NCBI GenBank assembly: GCA_002869535.1
Contig: PKUK01000009.1
Location: 283,030-347,029, forward strand
Source: Arcobacter sp.
GTDB lineage: Bacteria; Campylobacterota; Campylobacteria; Campylobacterales; Arcobacteraceae
DNA length: 64,000 bases
Direction of reading: 5' to 3'
Positions within the stretch are counted from its first letter, which is position 1, and every line of letters starts with the position of its first letter. The notes under the pieces are model-generated. The model was given only the letters and a program-made list of their open reading frames with translations. It was not told where the DNA came from and searched no databases. Shown here piece by piece: positions 57,701 through 64,000 of the stretch. The position numbers and the translations under genes are program-made.

Positions 57701-58303
57701 TTAGGGTTTTATGTATCGGGACATCCACTTGATGAGTATAGAGCACAACTTGATGAGATAAGTTATACCTTATCTTCTGAAATTGAAGATTTAGGAGATG
57801 GAAGTGAGGCTCTGTTCATAGGAAAAGTTGAAACCATAACAGAACGAATCTCTAAAAAGGGAAATAAATTTGCCATATTGAGCCTTATGGACTTCCATGG
57901 AAATATAGAGCTTATGCTTTTTGAAGATAGATTAAAAGAGTTGAAAGAAGATTTTAATTTAGATGAACCTATAGCATTTAAAGTAAGAATCACAAAAGAT
58001 GATCAATTTACAAGAATCAATTTGCGAAAAATAGAGACTTTAAAAGAAGCAAAAAAAGAAAAAATCAAAACAAAACAAAAAGCAATAGCAGAGCCACCTA
58101 TAACAGTTGCAGTAAACTTTACAAATGATGATAGAATCATGTATGATCTTTTTGAAATCATTGCAAATAATCAAGGTAAAAGAGAGTTAAAACTATTGGT
58201 AAAATCAAAACTAGGTGATATTGAGCTTGATAGTGGGTTTAAAGTTACCTCAAATATAGAAAGTCTTGTAAAATCACTTGATGGAGTATTTATAGCACAA
58301 TGA
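54758..58303 (+). CDS. dnaE: DNA polymerase III subunit alpha
   Basis: This is the replicative polymerase catalytic subunit (1181 aa, normal). The N-terminal PHP domain has FTHLHLHTEYSLLDG. The polymerase core has GPGRGSAAGSLVAF, PDIDMDFCQ (catalytic Asp pair), RNAGTHAAGVVI, IKFDFLGLKTL, ALYRPGPMESGM, YQEQVMQI and GFNKSHSAAYA. An OB fold lies near residue 1010. Oddity: in KKYYPxEFMAALL the Pro is Gln (codon 802, CAA at 57161-57163); CCA to CAA is a G:C to T:A change. The stop overlaps the surE ATG by four bases. Confidence 0.96.
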   Translation: MSQIPEFTHLHLHTEYSLLDGANKIKDLAKKIKELGMKSVAMTDHGNMFGAIDFYKAMKAEGIKPIIGMEAYIHNSEELDDKSHRKRFHLCLYAKNDAGYKNLMFLTSQAYMHGFYYYPRINKKILKEHSEGLICSAACLQGEVNWHLNTQSERNVKNGAKGYEEAKKIALEYKEIFGDDFYLEIMRHGISDQHFIDDQILKISKETGIKVVATNDTHYLKQKDADAHEAFMCIAINKLYDDPNRLRHSVHEFYLKSSEQISKLYADIPETIYATQEIADKCNLEIKLGDPTPPNFKFTREKSQEQGLTLPEPEKEYSLENDKILFIHECWQCLEKRLEIVPEERHQEYKDRLQVEIDIINNMKFPGYMLIVWDFVIVAKQMGIPVGPGRGSAAGSLVAFSLAITDIDPIPYGLLFERFLNPERISMPDIDMDFCQARRQEILDYVIDKYGRANVAQIITFGKLLAKGVIRDVARVLDMPYSQADAMAKLIPDELGINLTSSYEKEPKIKELCDSNPQAKRVWEFALALEGLNRNAGTHAAGVVISNEPLWNKTPLFKPSGMETLATQYNGKYVEDVDLIKFDFLGLKTLTVIEEANKLIEQRHGKRVDFLTVDVNDKGVYDLIQTGNTIGLFQIESDGMQDLCKRLKPSNFEDIIAVLALYRPGPMESGMLDDFIDRKHGRAQINYFYDEFDAPLRPILETTYGVIVYQEQVMQIVQTIGGFSLGGADLVRRAMGKKIKEEMDRLKGEFAIGGVKKGFQKTHCEELFDLIVKFAGYGFNKSHSAAYALVTFYTSYLKKYYQSEFMAALLTLEKDNTDKVVKYVDEVKRLKLDLFPPDINKSDLVFSAKKIDGQEVVMFGMGAIKGAGDVAIKSILKERNENGNYVDFADFISRVDGSKVNKRVFESLAKAGGFDTFGYSRRSILEQIELINETVGKAMAAKKMATGSLFGDSQELTKIEVQLETFEEYELKELLELEKQSLGFYVSGHPLDEYRAQLDEISYTLSSEIEDLGDGSEALFIGKVETITERISKKGNKFAILSLMDFHGNIELMLFEDRLKELKEDFNLDEPIAFKVRITKDDQFTRINLRKIETLKEAKKEKIKTKQKAIAEPPITVAVNFTNDDRIMYDLFEIIANNQGKRELKLLVKSKLGDIELDSGFKVTSNIESLVKSLDGVFIAQ

Positions 58304-59088
58304 AACATATCCTTATAACAAATGACGATGGCTTTGATGCAATTGGAATAAAAGCTTTAATAAAAGCACTAAGCCCCATAGCAAAAATTACAGTTGTTGC
58401 ACCTGCTAAAAATAAGTCTGCTTGTGGCCACTCTTTGACACTTGATAGACCACTTAGAATGATTAATGTAAATGATGATTATTATAAAATTGATGATGGA
58501 AGTCCTACTGATTGTATTTTTATATCTTTGAACAATCTTTTTAAAGAGGGATACAAACCTGACTTAGTAATTAGTGGTATAAATATTGGTGCAAATATGG
58601 GTGAAGATATTACTTATAGTGGAACTGCAGCAGCAGCCATGGAAGCTACACTTCAAGGTATTCCTGCAATTGCAATCTCACAAGTATGTAATGATAGATG
58701 TGAAGATATTACTAGTGAAAAAGATTTTGTATTAGCAAAAAAAACAATTGCAAAAATTGCTAAGAAAATATTAGAAAATAAATTCCCTTTAGAAAATAGA
58801 AGATTTCTAAATATAAATATACCTCCAATAAAAGAAGAAGAGTGCAAGGGTATTAAAATAACAAAAGCGGGATATAGAGTTTATGGGAATGATACTCATA
58901 GACATCTAAATCCAAGAGGTGAAGAGTTCTACTGGATTGGACTTCATCCTTTGATTTGGGAGAGAAGTGAACATTTAGATTGTGATTTTGAAGCCATCAA
59001 AGGAAATTTTATCTCAATTTCTCCTATAATGTTAGATATGACTTCATATGATGACATAACAAATTTAAATAATTGGATAAAGGAATAA
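58300..59088 (+). CDS. surE: 5'/3'-nucleotidase SurE
   Basis: This metal-dependent survival-protein nucleotidase acts on nucleoside monophosphates (262 aa). HILITNDDGFDAIGI gives the Asp pair. VVAPAKNKSACGHSLT, DGSPTDCIF and VISGINIGANMGEDITYSGTAAAAMEA (residues about 88-114) are the family core. Translationally coupled to dnaE. Confidence 0.93.
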   Translation: MKHILITNDDGFDAIGIKALIKALSPIAKITVVAPAKNKSACGHSLTLDRPLRMINVNDDYYKIDDGSPTDCIFISLNNLFKEGYKPDLVISGINIGANMGEDITYSGTAAAAMEATLQGIPAIAISQVCNDRCEDITSEKDFVLAKKTIAKIAKKILENKFPLENRRFLNINIPPIKEEECKGIKITKAGYRVYGNDTHRHLNPRGEEFYWIGLHPLIWERSEHLDCDFEAIKGNFISISPIMLDMTSYDDITNLNNWIKE

Positions 59089-59093
59089 CGTAA

Positions 59094-59354
59094 ATGAATT
59101 TTAAAAAGGATCTAATTTGCAATATAGAAAAACTTGTTGGCGAATTAAAAGATGAAAAAGAGTTAAAAGAGATTTTAAAAAGAAAATTCACAAAAAAAGA
59201 GTATAAAGTTTTTGTAGCATCAGAAGAGGGTCAAGACTTCGAGCAAATTTGTGAGTTAATTGATGAAGAGTTAGAAAGAGTTGAAGAACTTCACAAAAAT
59301 GCCATAAAAAAAATCAACCAAGAAAAAATAAAAAAAGAACTAGTAGATTTATAA
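59094..59354 (+). CDS. Small helical hypothetical protein, 86 aa
   Basis: Not recognised. Highly charged and helical, rich in Lys and Glu, with coiled-coil-like repeats (LVGELKDEKELKEILKRKF, then LIDEELERVEELHKNAIKK). It lies five bases after surE, so it is the last gene of dnaE-surE. Its stop is against the convergent M99 peptidase gene, which leaves no room for a terminator. Confidence 0.7.
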   Translation: MNFKKDLICNIEKLVGELKDEKELKEILKRKFTKKEYKVFVASEEGQDFEQICELIDEELERVEELHKNAIKKINQEKIKKELVDL

Positions 59355-60719
59355 TTATAATGAAGGAGGAACTTTTCCTACTTCATTAGAAACTAGTTCC
59401 TCATAAAACTTTTTTGAGAACTTCACCAATACCATTCCAGCAAATTTATTATCAATCTTGTTATAAAACTCAACTCTGTAGATTTCACCTTTTCTATCTA
59501 AAGAAAATCTTTTTATAATATCATCTTTTTCAATATTGAGTCCCGATTCATTTCTAAAGTTTTTATTTACATATCCAATAACATTTACTCTATACTCATT
59601 TGGAAAGACATAAAAACTTTTTCCTACATCAACCAAAGAACCTATTTCTATATTTTTATCTTCTCCATCAATCTTGAATTTTATATTCTCTTTCTTTTCA
59701 CTAACTTCTAAATAATCTGGTTCTAAAACTGATAGTCTTCTATTTCCATAATGTATTGCATATGTTGAATTACTATTTTTGATAACTGTCATTACAGGAC
59801 TACTTGGTTTAAAATCAATTGTTCCATCTTTTTTTACTGGAAAATAGCCAATATAACTTCTCACTTCAGACAAAGGAAGTTTTATCTTATCATTATAAAA
59901 TGAGATATAAATATCATTATCTATTACATTTCTCAAGGCTATTGGTTCTAAATCAAACTTTCTTTTAAATTCAATCCCCATAATATTCATATACTCTTCA
60001 AGAGCAAGTAGATGATAATAAGTTCTTTCATGCACAGGTAACTCTTTACTTGCTTCATTACCAAAAGCTGCTTTACCATTATTTATTGCATAATAAGTTA
60101 AGGTTTTTTCCATCTCCTTATCACCAAGTTTAGTTTTAGTGTTATGTAGATGATAAATATCCTCTTCTCTAATCAAACTTTCATTTACTTTTTTACAAAT
60201 TCTTTTCCCTATCTCTTCTAAATTTCCATATGCAGGTACATTTAGGCTTGATTGGTCAATAATAGAACTCTGTCCCCATTTATAAGGAGAGTGGTCTTTA
60301 TCTATATATTTATTTCTAAAATATCCACTTCCATCATGCAAATTAAGTATTAATTTAACTTCTGGTTTTTTAATCAACTCTTTTATTCTTTTTACATCAA
60401 TATAATCAGGGTCTTCTTCTGATATATATGCGAACTTTCTATTCATATCTCCAAAGGGACCACGGGATCTTTGAATAATAGAATTAAAATTTAAATTTGG
60501 AACAATCCAAACAGAACCTTTTGTTATCTCATAATGCGTAGCAATCAAAGATGCAGCCATAAAACCACCAGGTTCATCACCTTGTATGCCACCTACTATT
60601 AAAAGAGTATTCTCATCTTGAATACCTTTTTTAATAAGTTTGAAATTTAAGTCACTACTATTTGCATGCAAATTTTGTAATAATATAAAAATAAATAAAA
60701 ATCTAAATAACTTTAACAT
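59355..60719 (-). CDS. M99-family (Csd4-like) peptidoglycan carboxypeptidase
   Basis: This is a periplasmic zinc carboxypeptidase of about 454 aa. It resembles Helicobacter Csd4, which trims cross-linked tripeptides and sets helical shape. The unusual Gln zinc ligand set is visible: GGIQGDEPGG (Gln, Glu) and the His of LNLHDGSGY, with FGNEASKELP later. After a signal peptide (KLFRFLFIFILLQNLHANS) come the catalytic domain and two C-terminal beta domains. The start at 60719 is preferred for the signal peptide. It overlaps the end of the M15 peptidase gene, so the two wall enzymes are coupled. Confidence 0.85.
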   Translation of the reverse strand: MLKLFRFLFIFILLQNLHANSSDLNFKLIKKGIQDENTLLIVGGIQGDEPGGFMAASLIATHYEITKGSVWIVPNLNFNSIIQRSRGPFGDMNRKFAYISEEDPDYIDVKRIKELIKKPEVKLILNLHDGSGYFRNKYIDKDHSPYKWGQSSIIDQSSLNVPAYGNLEEIGKRICKKVNESLIREEDIYHLHNTKTKLGDKEMEKTLTYYAINNGKAAFGNEASKELPVHERTYYHLLALEEYMNIMGIEFKRKFDLEPIALRNVIDNDIYISFYNDKIKLPLSEVRSYIGYFPVKKDGTIDFKPSSPVMTVIKNSNSTYAIHYGNRRLSVLEPDYLEVSEKKENIKFKIDGEDKNIEIGSLVDVGKSFYVFPNEYRVNVIGYVNKNFRNESGLNIEKDDIIKRFSLDRKGEIYRVEFYNKIDNKFAGMVLVKFSKKFYEELVSNEVGKVPPSL

Positions 60720-61530
60720 GCCAAGGTTCATACCTTACTCCATCCTTATTACCAATTGTATATCTCATATCAATATATTTTAAACTTTTCATCTCTGTAA
60801 ATTCACTAGTATGTGCAAATCTTTCTGTAAAATTGTCAGCACCTAAACCTTTTTTACCAACATCAAAGTCCCCAACTGAGTGATATGTAAAAGCAGGAGG
60901 AGCAATTGATCTTGAAGCCATTGATAAGTTCATATCTACTGATTTTAACTTATCTAAGAATAGTCTCATTTGTTTCACAACAGATCTAACACCTGAAGTT
61001 AAATAAATAGTTGGACCGATATCTTTTTTTAGTTTTAAATATGTCTCTTTTGGTTTTCCCTTAAATACATAATGGCCAGTATAAGGTATTTTTTCAATAT
61101 CATTTTTATTTATTTTAGAGCTTAGATTTATAGTTGTTCTTTCACCATAAAACCCATGGTAAGAAGGCTCATAATAAAAAATATATTCTATAAAAGCTAA
61201 CTCATCACTTGTAAAAATGGTTTGGTCTTTTGAATATCTTAAAACATTTATTGCTTCATCAAATGATATAATATTAAAATTTCCATATCCCACATAACGT
61301 TGGATATAGTTAAGTTTCTTCTGAACATTTAAAAAAGATTCATGAAACTTTTTATCTAAAAATACATCTTTTGAGATATTAATACGATTTTCACTAGCAA
61401 AAATTATATCTTTTGGAGTAAGTAACTCTTCATCTTCTATTATTAATGAACTTGCACTTCCAATAATTGGTAAAAGAGTTGAACCAATTGCAAAATTTCT
61501 TGCTTTTTCTAAAAATTATCTTCTATTCAT
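60703..61530 (-). pseudogene. M15 (VanY-like) peptidase with Tat-type signal, stop at codon 5
   Basis: From the ATG at 61528-61530 the frame is 276 codons, but codon 5 (61516-61518) is TAA: MNRR-stop-FLEKARNFAIG. A Tat signal reads RRxFL at this site, so GAA (MNRREFL) to TAA is the natural explanation. The mature part keeps M15 zinc motifs YHSVGDFDVG and EPWHVKV, plus SGVRSVVKQMRLFLDKL. An ATG at 61293 could start an internal product, but without export. It is paired with the Csd4-like gene it overlaps, pointing to peptidoglycan trimming or cell shape. Confidence 0.75.
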
Positions 61531-61541
61531 TTTTTCTTCTT

Positions 61542-61805
61542 TTATAAAACCATTTTTACTGAATCGTGATTACCCAAAAGCTCATATATAGTTTTTCTAT
61601 CATCATCATTATGAACTATTAAATCTAAAGTATAACTTTTAAATTTACCCTTTGAACTAACCTTTGATTCTACTAACTTGTGCTCTCGTTCTGTTATAAC
61701 TTCTTTAATAACTTTTTTTATATTAACAGTTTCAACAACAACAACTTTATATACCCAACTACAAGGATAATCTAATTCTAATTTATGCTTATTTAAATCT
61801 ATCAT
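61542..61805 (-). CDS. DUF493/YbeD-like protein
   Basis: This 87-aa cytoplasmic protein resembles the DUF493 (YbeD) group: a small ferredoxin-like fold with [11 protein letters not shown] at the start, [20 protein letters not shown] in the middle and a final strand. The role is unknown; YbeD lies near lipoate genes in E. coli, but here it follows moaC with a four-base overlap. Confidence 0.7.
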   Translation of the reverse strand: MIDLNKHKLELDYPCSWVYKVVVVETVNIKKVIKEVITEREHKLVESKVSSKGKFKSYTLDLIVHNDDDRKTIYELLGNHDSVKMVL

Positions 61806-62272
61806 CTAATAAAATCTCCACTTTTACCACCTGATTTACTCTCCAACTGTACATTTGATATAACCATTGATTTATCAATAGCTTTTACCATATCGTAAAT
61901 TGTAAGTAAGCCAATACTTGTACCAGTTAAAGCTTCCATCTCAACACCAGTTTGTCCATTTAATTTTGCTGTAACAATTAATTTAAATCCAGGTAAAGAT
62001 GGTAACTCTTCAATATCACAGTTTATTCCACTCAATAACAAAGGATGACACATAGGTATTAACTCACTTGTTTTCTTAACTCCCATAATTGAAGCAATAA
62101 CAGCAGTTTGAAGAACTGGACCTTTTTTTGTGTTATTAGTAATTATAGCATCATATGCCTCTTTTGACATAGATATTTGCCCACTTGCAATAGCAACTCT
62201 TGTTGTCTCTTTTTTATCTGACACATCTACCATTTTAGGTCTATTATTTTCATCTAAGTGTGTTAAATCCAA
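61802..62272 (-). CDS. moaC: Cyclic pyranopterin monophosphate synthase MoaC
   Basis: Molybdenum cofactor synthesis, second half of the GTP to cPMP conversion after MoaA (156 aa). Motifs are [54 protein letters not shown] and the Lys-Gly loop KSGGKSGDF. First gene of the minus-strand run that continues to the DUF493, M15 and M99 genes. No other moa gene is in the window. Confidence 0.93.
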   Translation of the reverse strand: MDLTHLDENNRPKMVDVSDKKETTRVAIASGQISMSKEAYDAIITNNTKKGPVLQTAVIASIMGVKKTSELIPMCHPLLLSGINCDIEELPSLPGFKLIVTAKLNGQTGVEMEALTGTSIGLLTIYDMVKAIDKSMVISNVQLESKSGGKSGDFIR

Positions 62273-62345
62273 AGTTTTTCCTAAATATCTTAAATTATGG
62301 GATTATATCAAAATAGAGTTAAATTGTAATTAAGTATTATTTAAA

Positions 62346-62351
62346 TATAAT
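62346..62351 (+). promoter_or_regulatory. -10 element for rpsU
   Basis: TATAAT lies 37 bases ahead of the rpsU GTG start in an AT-rich gap divergent from moaC. Confidence 0.55.
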
Positions 62352-62387
62352 GCATCCCTAAATTTTAAAAGAAAGTGGGTGATTATA

Positions 62388-62600
62388 GTGCCAGGTATTA
62401 AAGTTAAAGATAGCGAATCATTCGACGAAGCTTATAGAAGATTTAAAAAGCAATGTGACAGAAACCTAATCGTTACTGAAACAAGAGCAAGAAGATTTTT
62501 TGAACCTATGACTGAAAAGAGAAAGAAACAAAAAATTAACGCTAAGAAAAAAATGCTTAAAAGATTGTATATGCTTAGAAGATACGAATCTAGACTGTAA
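62388..62600 (+). CDS. rpsU: 30S ribosomal protein S21
   Basis: This small basic ribosomal protein binds near the anti-Shine-Dalgarno helix of the 30S subunit (70 aa). [35 protein letters not shown] and [18 protein letters not shown] cover nearly its full length. The GTG at 62388 is taken as start because S21 begins MPGIKV; another GTG three codons upstream is less likely. It is followed by a strong terminator. Confidence 0.95.
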   Translation: MPGIKVKDSESFDEAYRRFKKQCDRNLIVTETRARRFFEPMTEKRKKQKINAKKKMLKRLYMLRRYESRL

Positions 62601-62616
62601 TAGTTCACTATTACCT

Positions 62617-62649
62617 AAAAGGGTCTCTAGAAATAGAGGCCCTTTTTTT
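62617..62649 (+). terminator. Rho-independent terminator after rpsU
   Basis: A nine-base stem (GGGTCTCTA with TAGAGGCCC, one G-U pair) is capped by a GAAA-type tetraloop region and flanked by A and T runs ending in seven T. One of the clearest terminators here. Confidence 0.92.
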
Positions 62650-62751
62650 ATGTCTTTTTTTATAATACCTCTAAATTAAAATAATTTTATAATCTTTATA
62701 TTTATGAATTATTAAGATAAATAATGGAATCATTTTTATAAGGAGGATGTT

Positions 62752-63705
62752 ATGAAATATCTATTCAGAATCCTAATAACACTTATGCTTCCTTTGACTT
62801 TATATTCTTTTCATGATTATGAAAAAGAAGAACACTCTCAAGAAAACACTTCAATTGTTAATAAAATGCTCAATTCAACAGAAACTTATCTTAAATATAC
62901 TTATGACAAACTCAATCAATACTCAAAAGTATTGGATGAAACCCTTACTGATGAAAAAAGTTAATATAAATATGAAAACAGTTCCATTCATATAGAAACA
63001 TACTACAACAATACACAAACAAAAGGAAACACAAGTGGAGTTACTTTTAATGTAAAAGTGAGACTTCCACAACTTAAAGAGAAACTAAAATTAGTCATAG
63101 AAAATGATGACAATAAAATTGGGAAAGAGTATGAAGATAACAATGAAAGTGTTCCTTATAAAGATGATAAAAGTAGTTTAGCATTAGAATATGATAAATA
63201 TAAAAAATACTATAACTTAAGAACAAAAGCTGGAGTTAAATTAAACTCTTTTGTTTTTATCAATAGTAGTGTTAGTAAAGAATTTGATTTGACAAATAGT
63301 TGGAATTTTGTTGCTCAAGAGAAAATTGAATTAAATAACAAAAACAATTTTGAAAATAGTACCACACTCTCTTTAAAAAAACATATCAATAATCAATTAC
63401 GGTTTATAAATACAAATCAATATTATTGGAATAAAAAAGCAAGTGATAATAATATATATAACTCATTGAGACTTACACATATACTTTCAAGTAAAAATAC
63501 CCTCAATTATGTAACATCAATATCTTCAAATGATAATCAAACAAATTTTAAAACTAAAAACTATGATGCATATATCTCATATAAACACTATATAAGAAAA
63601 TGGCTCTATTATGATATTGTTCCCTCTTTATATGGGGAAAGAGAAGATAACTTCAAAATGCGTTATGCATTTAAATTTAGATTAGGTATAGTTATTGGTA
63701 AATAG
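62752..63705 (+). pseudogene. Exported (outer-membrane-like) protein with an in-frame stop
   Basis: A frame of 317 codons plus stop follows a strong AAGGAGG site. The signal peptide (MKYLFRILITLMLPLTLYS) is followed by a charged helical part. Codon 71 (62962-62964) is TAA in DEKS-stop-YKYENSS, and the frame then stays open to 63705. GAA to TAA fits. The later part alternates in beta fashion with many aromatic residues and ends FKFRLGIVIGK, resembling a small beta-barrel or surface protein. Not recognised. It resumes at best from a GTG at 63058, without a signal. Confidence 0.6.
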
Positions 63706-63716
63706 ATAAAAAAGAG

Positions 63717-63792
63717 TGGTGCTCACAGCGGGAATCGAACCTGCAACCTCTTGCTTACCATGCAATTGCTCTACCGTTGGAGCTATGCGAGC
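63717..63792 (-). tRNA. tRNA-Thr (anticodon GGT)
   Basis: A 76-base cloverleaf with encoded CCA. Acceptor GCTCGCA pairs with TGTGAGC (one G-U), D-stem GCTC/GAGC, anticodon loop ATGGTAA with GGT at 63757-63759 (complement), and TTCGATT T-loop. Two non-pairs are noted: A-G at the top of the anticodon stem and A-C in the T-stem. It reads the ACC/ACU threonine codons. It lies downstream of the rRNA terminator. Confidence 0.9.
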
Positions 63793-63800
63793 TTTTATAA

Positions 63801-63838
63801 TGAATAACTAATAGTGAATATTGAATAATAAATAGTGA
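63801..63838. repeat. Two imperfect direct repeats beside tRNA-Thr
   Basis: TGAATAACTAATAGTGA (63801-63817) recurs with two differences as TGAATAATAAATAGTGA (63822-63838), a 21-base period. It sits just upstream of the tRNA on its strand. Probably a local duplication, with no known role. Confidence 0.5.
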
Positions 63839-63903
63839 CACCTTAAAGTAGAAAATAAATTCTAGTTCATGGAATAATATTATAAATATCAGTAAAAAAA
63901 GGG

Positions 63904-63956
63904 CTAAAAAAAAGCTTAGCACTGAATAGAAATAAATCTATAAAGAACTAAGCTTT
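63904..63956 (-). terminator. Terminator of the rRNA operon
   Basis: On the minus strand, AAAGCTTAG (from 63956) pairs with CTAAGCTTT (to 63911), enclosing a small inner ATAGA/TCTAT hairpin, and is followed by a run of T. It stands about ten bases past the 5S end, as expected for the end of a ribosomal operon. Confidence 0.85.
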
Positions 63957-63965
63957 AAAAATACT

Positions 63966-64000
63966 CAAGAGTTGGCGACGACTTACGTTTCCACAAGGGG
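63966..64000 (-). rRNA. rrf: 5S rRNA, 3' end only
   Basis: The last 35 bases read on the minus strand as the 3' end of a 5S rRNA: GGAAACGTAAGTCGTCGCC followed by AACTC, matching the helix V and helix I segments of bacterial 5S. The rest, presumably with 23S and 16S, lies beyond the window. The exact 3' end is approximate. Confidence 0.75.

Noticed and set aside
1-64000. Reassignment or programmed readthrough of TAA as Glu
   Set aside because: TAA is also the ordinary final stop of many genes here, one of the interruptions is TGA, and no shared downstream structure was seen at the eight sites. Substitution explains them more simply.
1-64000. Interrupted genes as assembly or homopolymer errors
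   Set aside because: Such errors give frameshifts. All eight interruptions keep the frame and all fit a single base substitution type.
1-64000. Prophage, IS element, integron or CRISPR array
   Set aside because: No transposase, integrase, phage structural gene, terminal inverted repeats or spaced repeat array was found on either strand.

Overview
The window looks like a low-GC Campylobacterota chromosome, most likely Arcobacter sensu lato. This is an inference from gene content and protein resemblance. The supports are a nuo operon in which nuoE and nuoF are replaced by two Campylobacter-type genes, a Csd4-like cell-shape carboxypeptidase, CcoG, a QueH-type queuosine enzyme, a queH-lpxB-fabZ-lpxA-clpX-mreB-mreC run, and AT-rich TATAAT promoters. 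No phage, integrase, IS element or CRISPR array was seen.

Layout. 1-11900 (minus): respiratory complex I, nuoA-nuoM, with nuoM cut by the window edge. 12194-17960: an AAA+ ATPase, small unknown proteins, a diguanylate cyclase behind a Fur-box-like site, and nfo. 18123-23250: lactate permease, a flavin-reductase-like protein, fumarase C and a DUF5718-like protein. 23505-29261 (minus): a CoA-ester cluster with two CitE-type lyases, a mesaconyl-CoA-hydratase-like protein and an acyl-CoA ligase fused to a third CitE domain, divergent from an IclR regulator. 30816-37340: queuosine, lipid A, ClpX and MreBC genes. 37324-47216: ribE, mnmG, an unknown coiled-coil protein, ccoG, pyrG and recJ. 47211-54664: two FlgO-like proteins, a DJ-1 protein, a FecR/CHASE2-cyclase pair, and lipid or envelope enzymes. 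54758-62600: dnaE, surE, two peptidoglycan peptidases, moaC and rpsU. 62752-64000: an envelope protein, tRNA-Thr, and the end of a 5S rRNA with its terminator.

The strongest anomaly is mutational. Seven genes carry eight in-frame stop codons: nuoL, a lipocalin-like gene, the mch-like hydratase gene, mnmG (two), a PseG/MurG-like gene, an M15 peptidase gene and an envelope protein gene. No frameshift was noticed anywhere. Every stop can be explained by one G:C to T:A transversion (GAA to TAA, GGA to TGA, or TCA to TAA). Several near-invariant residues are changed in the same direction: NuoM D232Y, NuoC W139L, MnmG G85C, PyrG D47Y and H74N, DnaE P802Q. This is the pattern left by unrepaired 8-oxoguanine. 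It means either a mutY/mutM-type mutator history or oxidised-DNA error in the sequence itself, so every gene here should be read with that in mind.

The best candidate for a little-described system is the CitE/Mch/ligase cluster. Its domains would suffice to activate a C4-C5 dicarboxylate, hydrate it and cleave it to acyl-CoA plus an oxoacid, under IclR control. The substrate is not visible from sequence.
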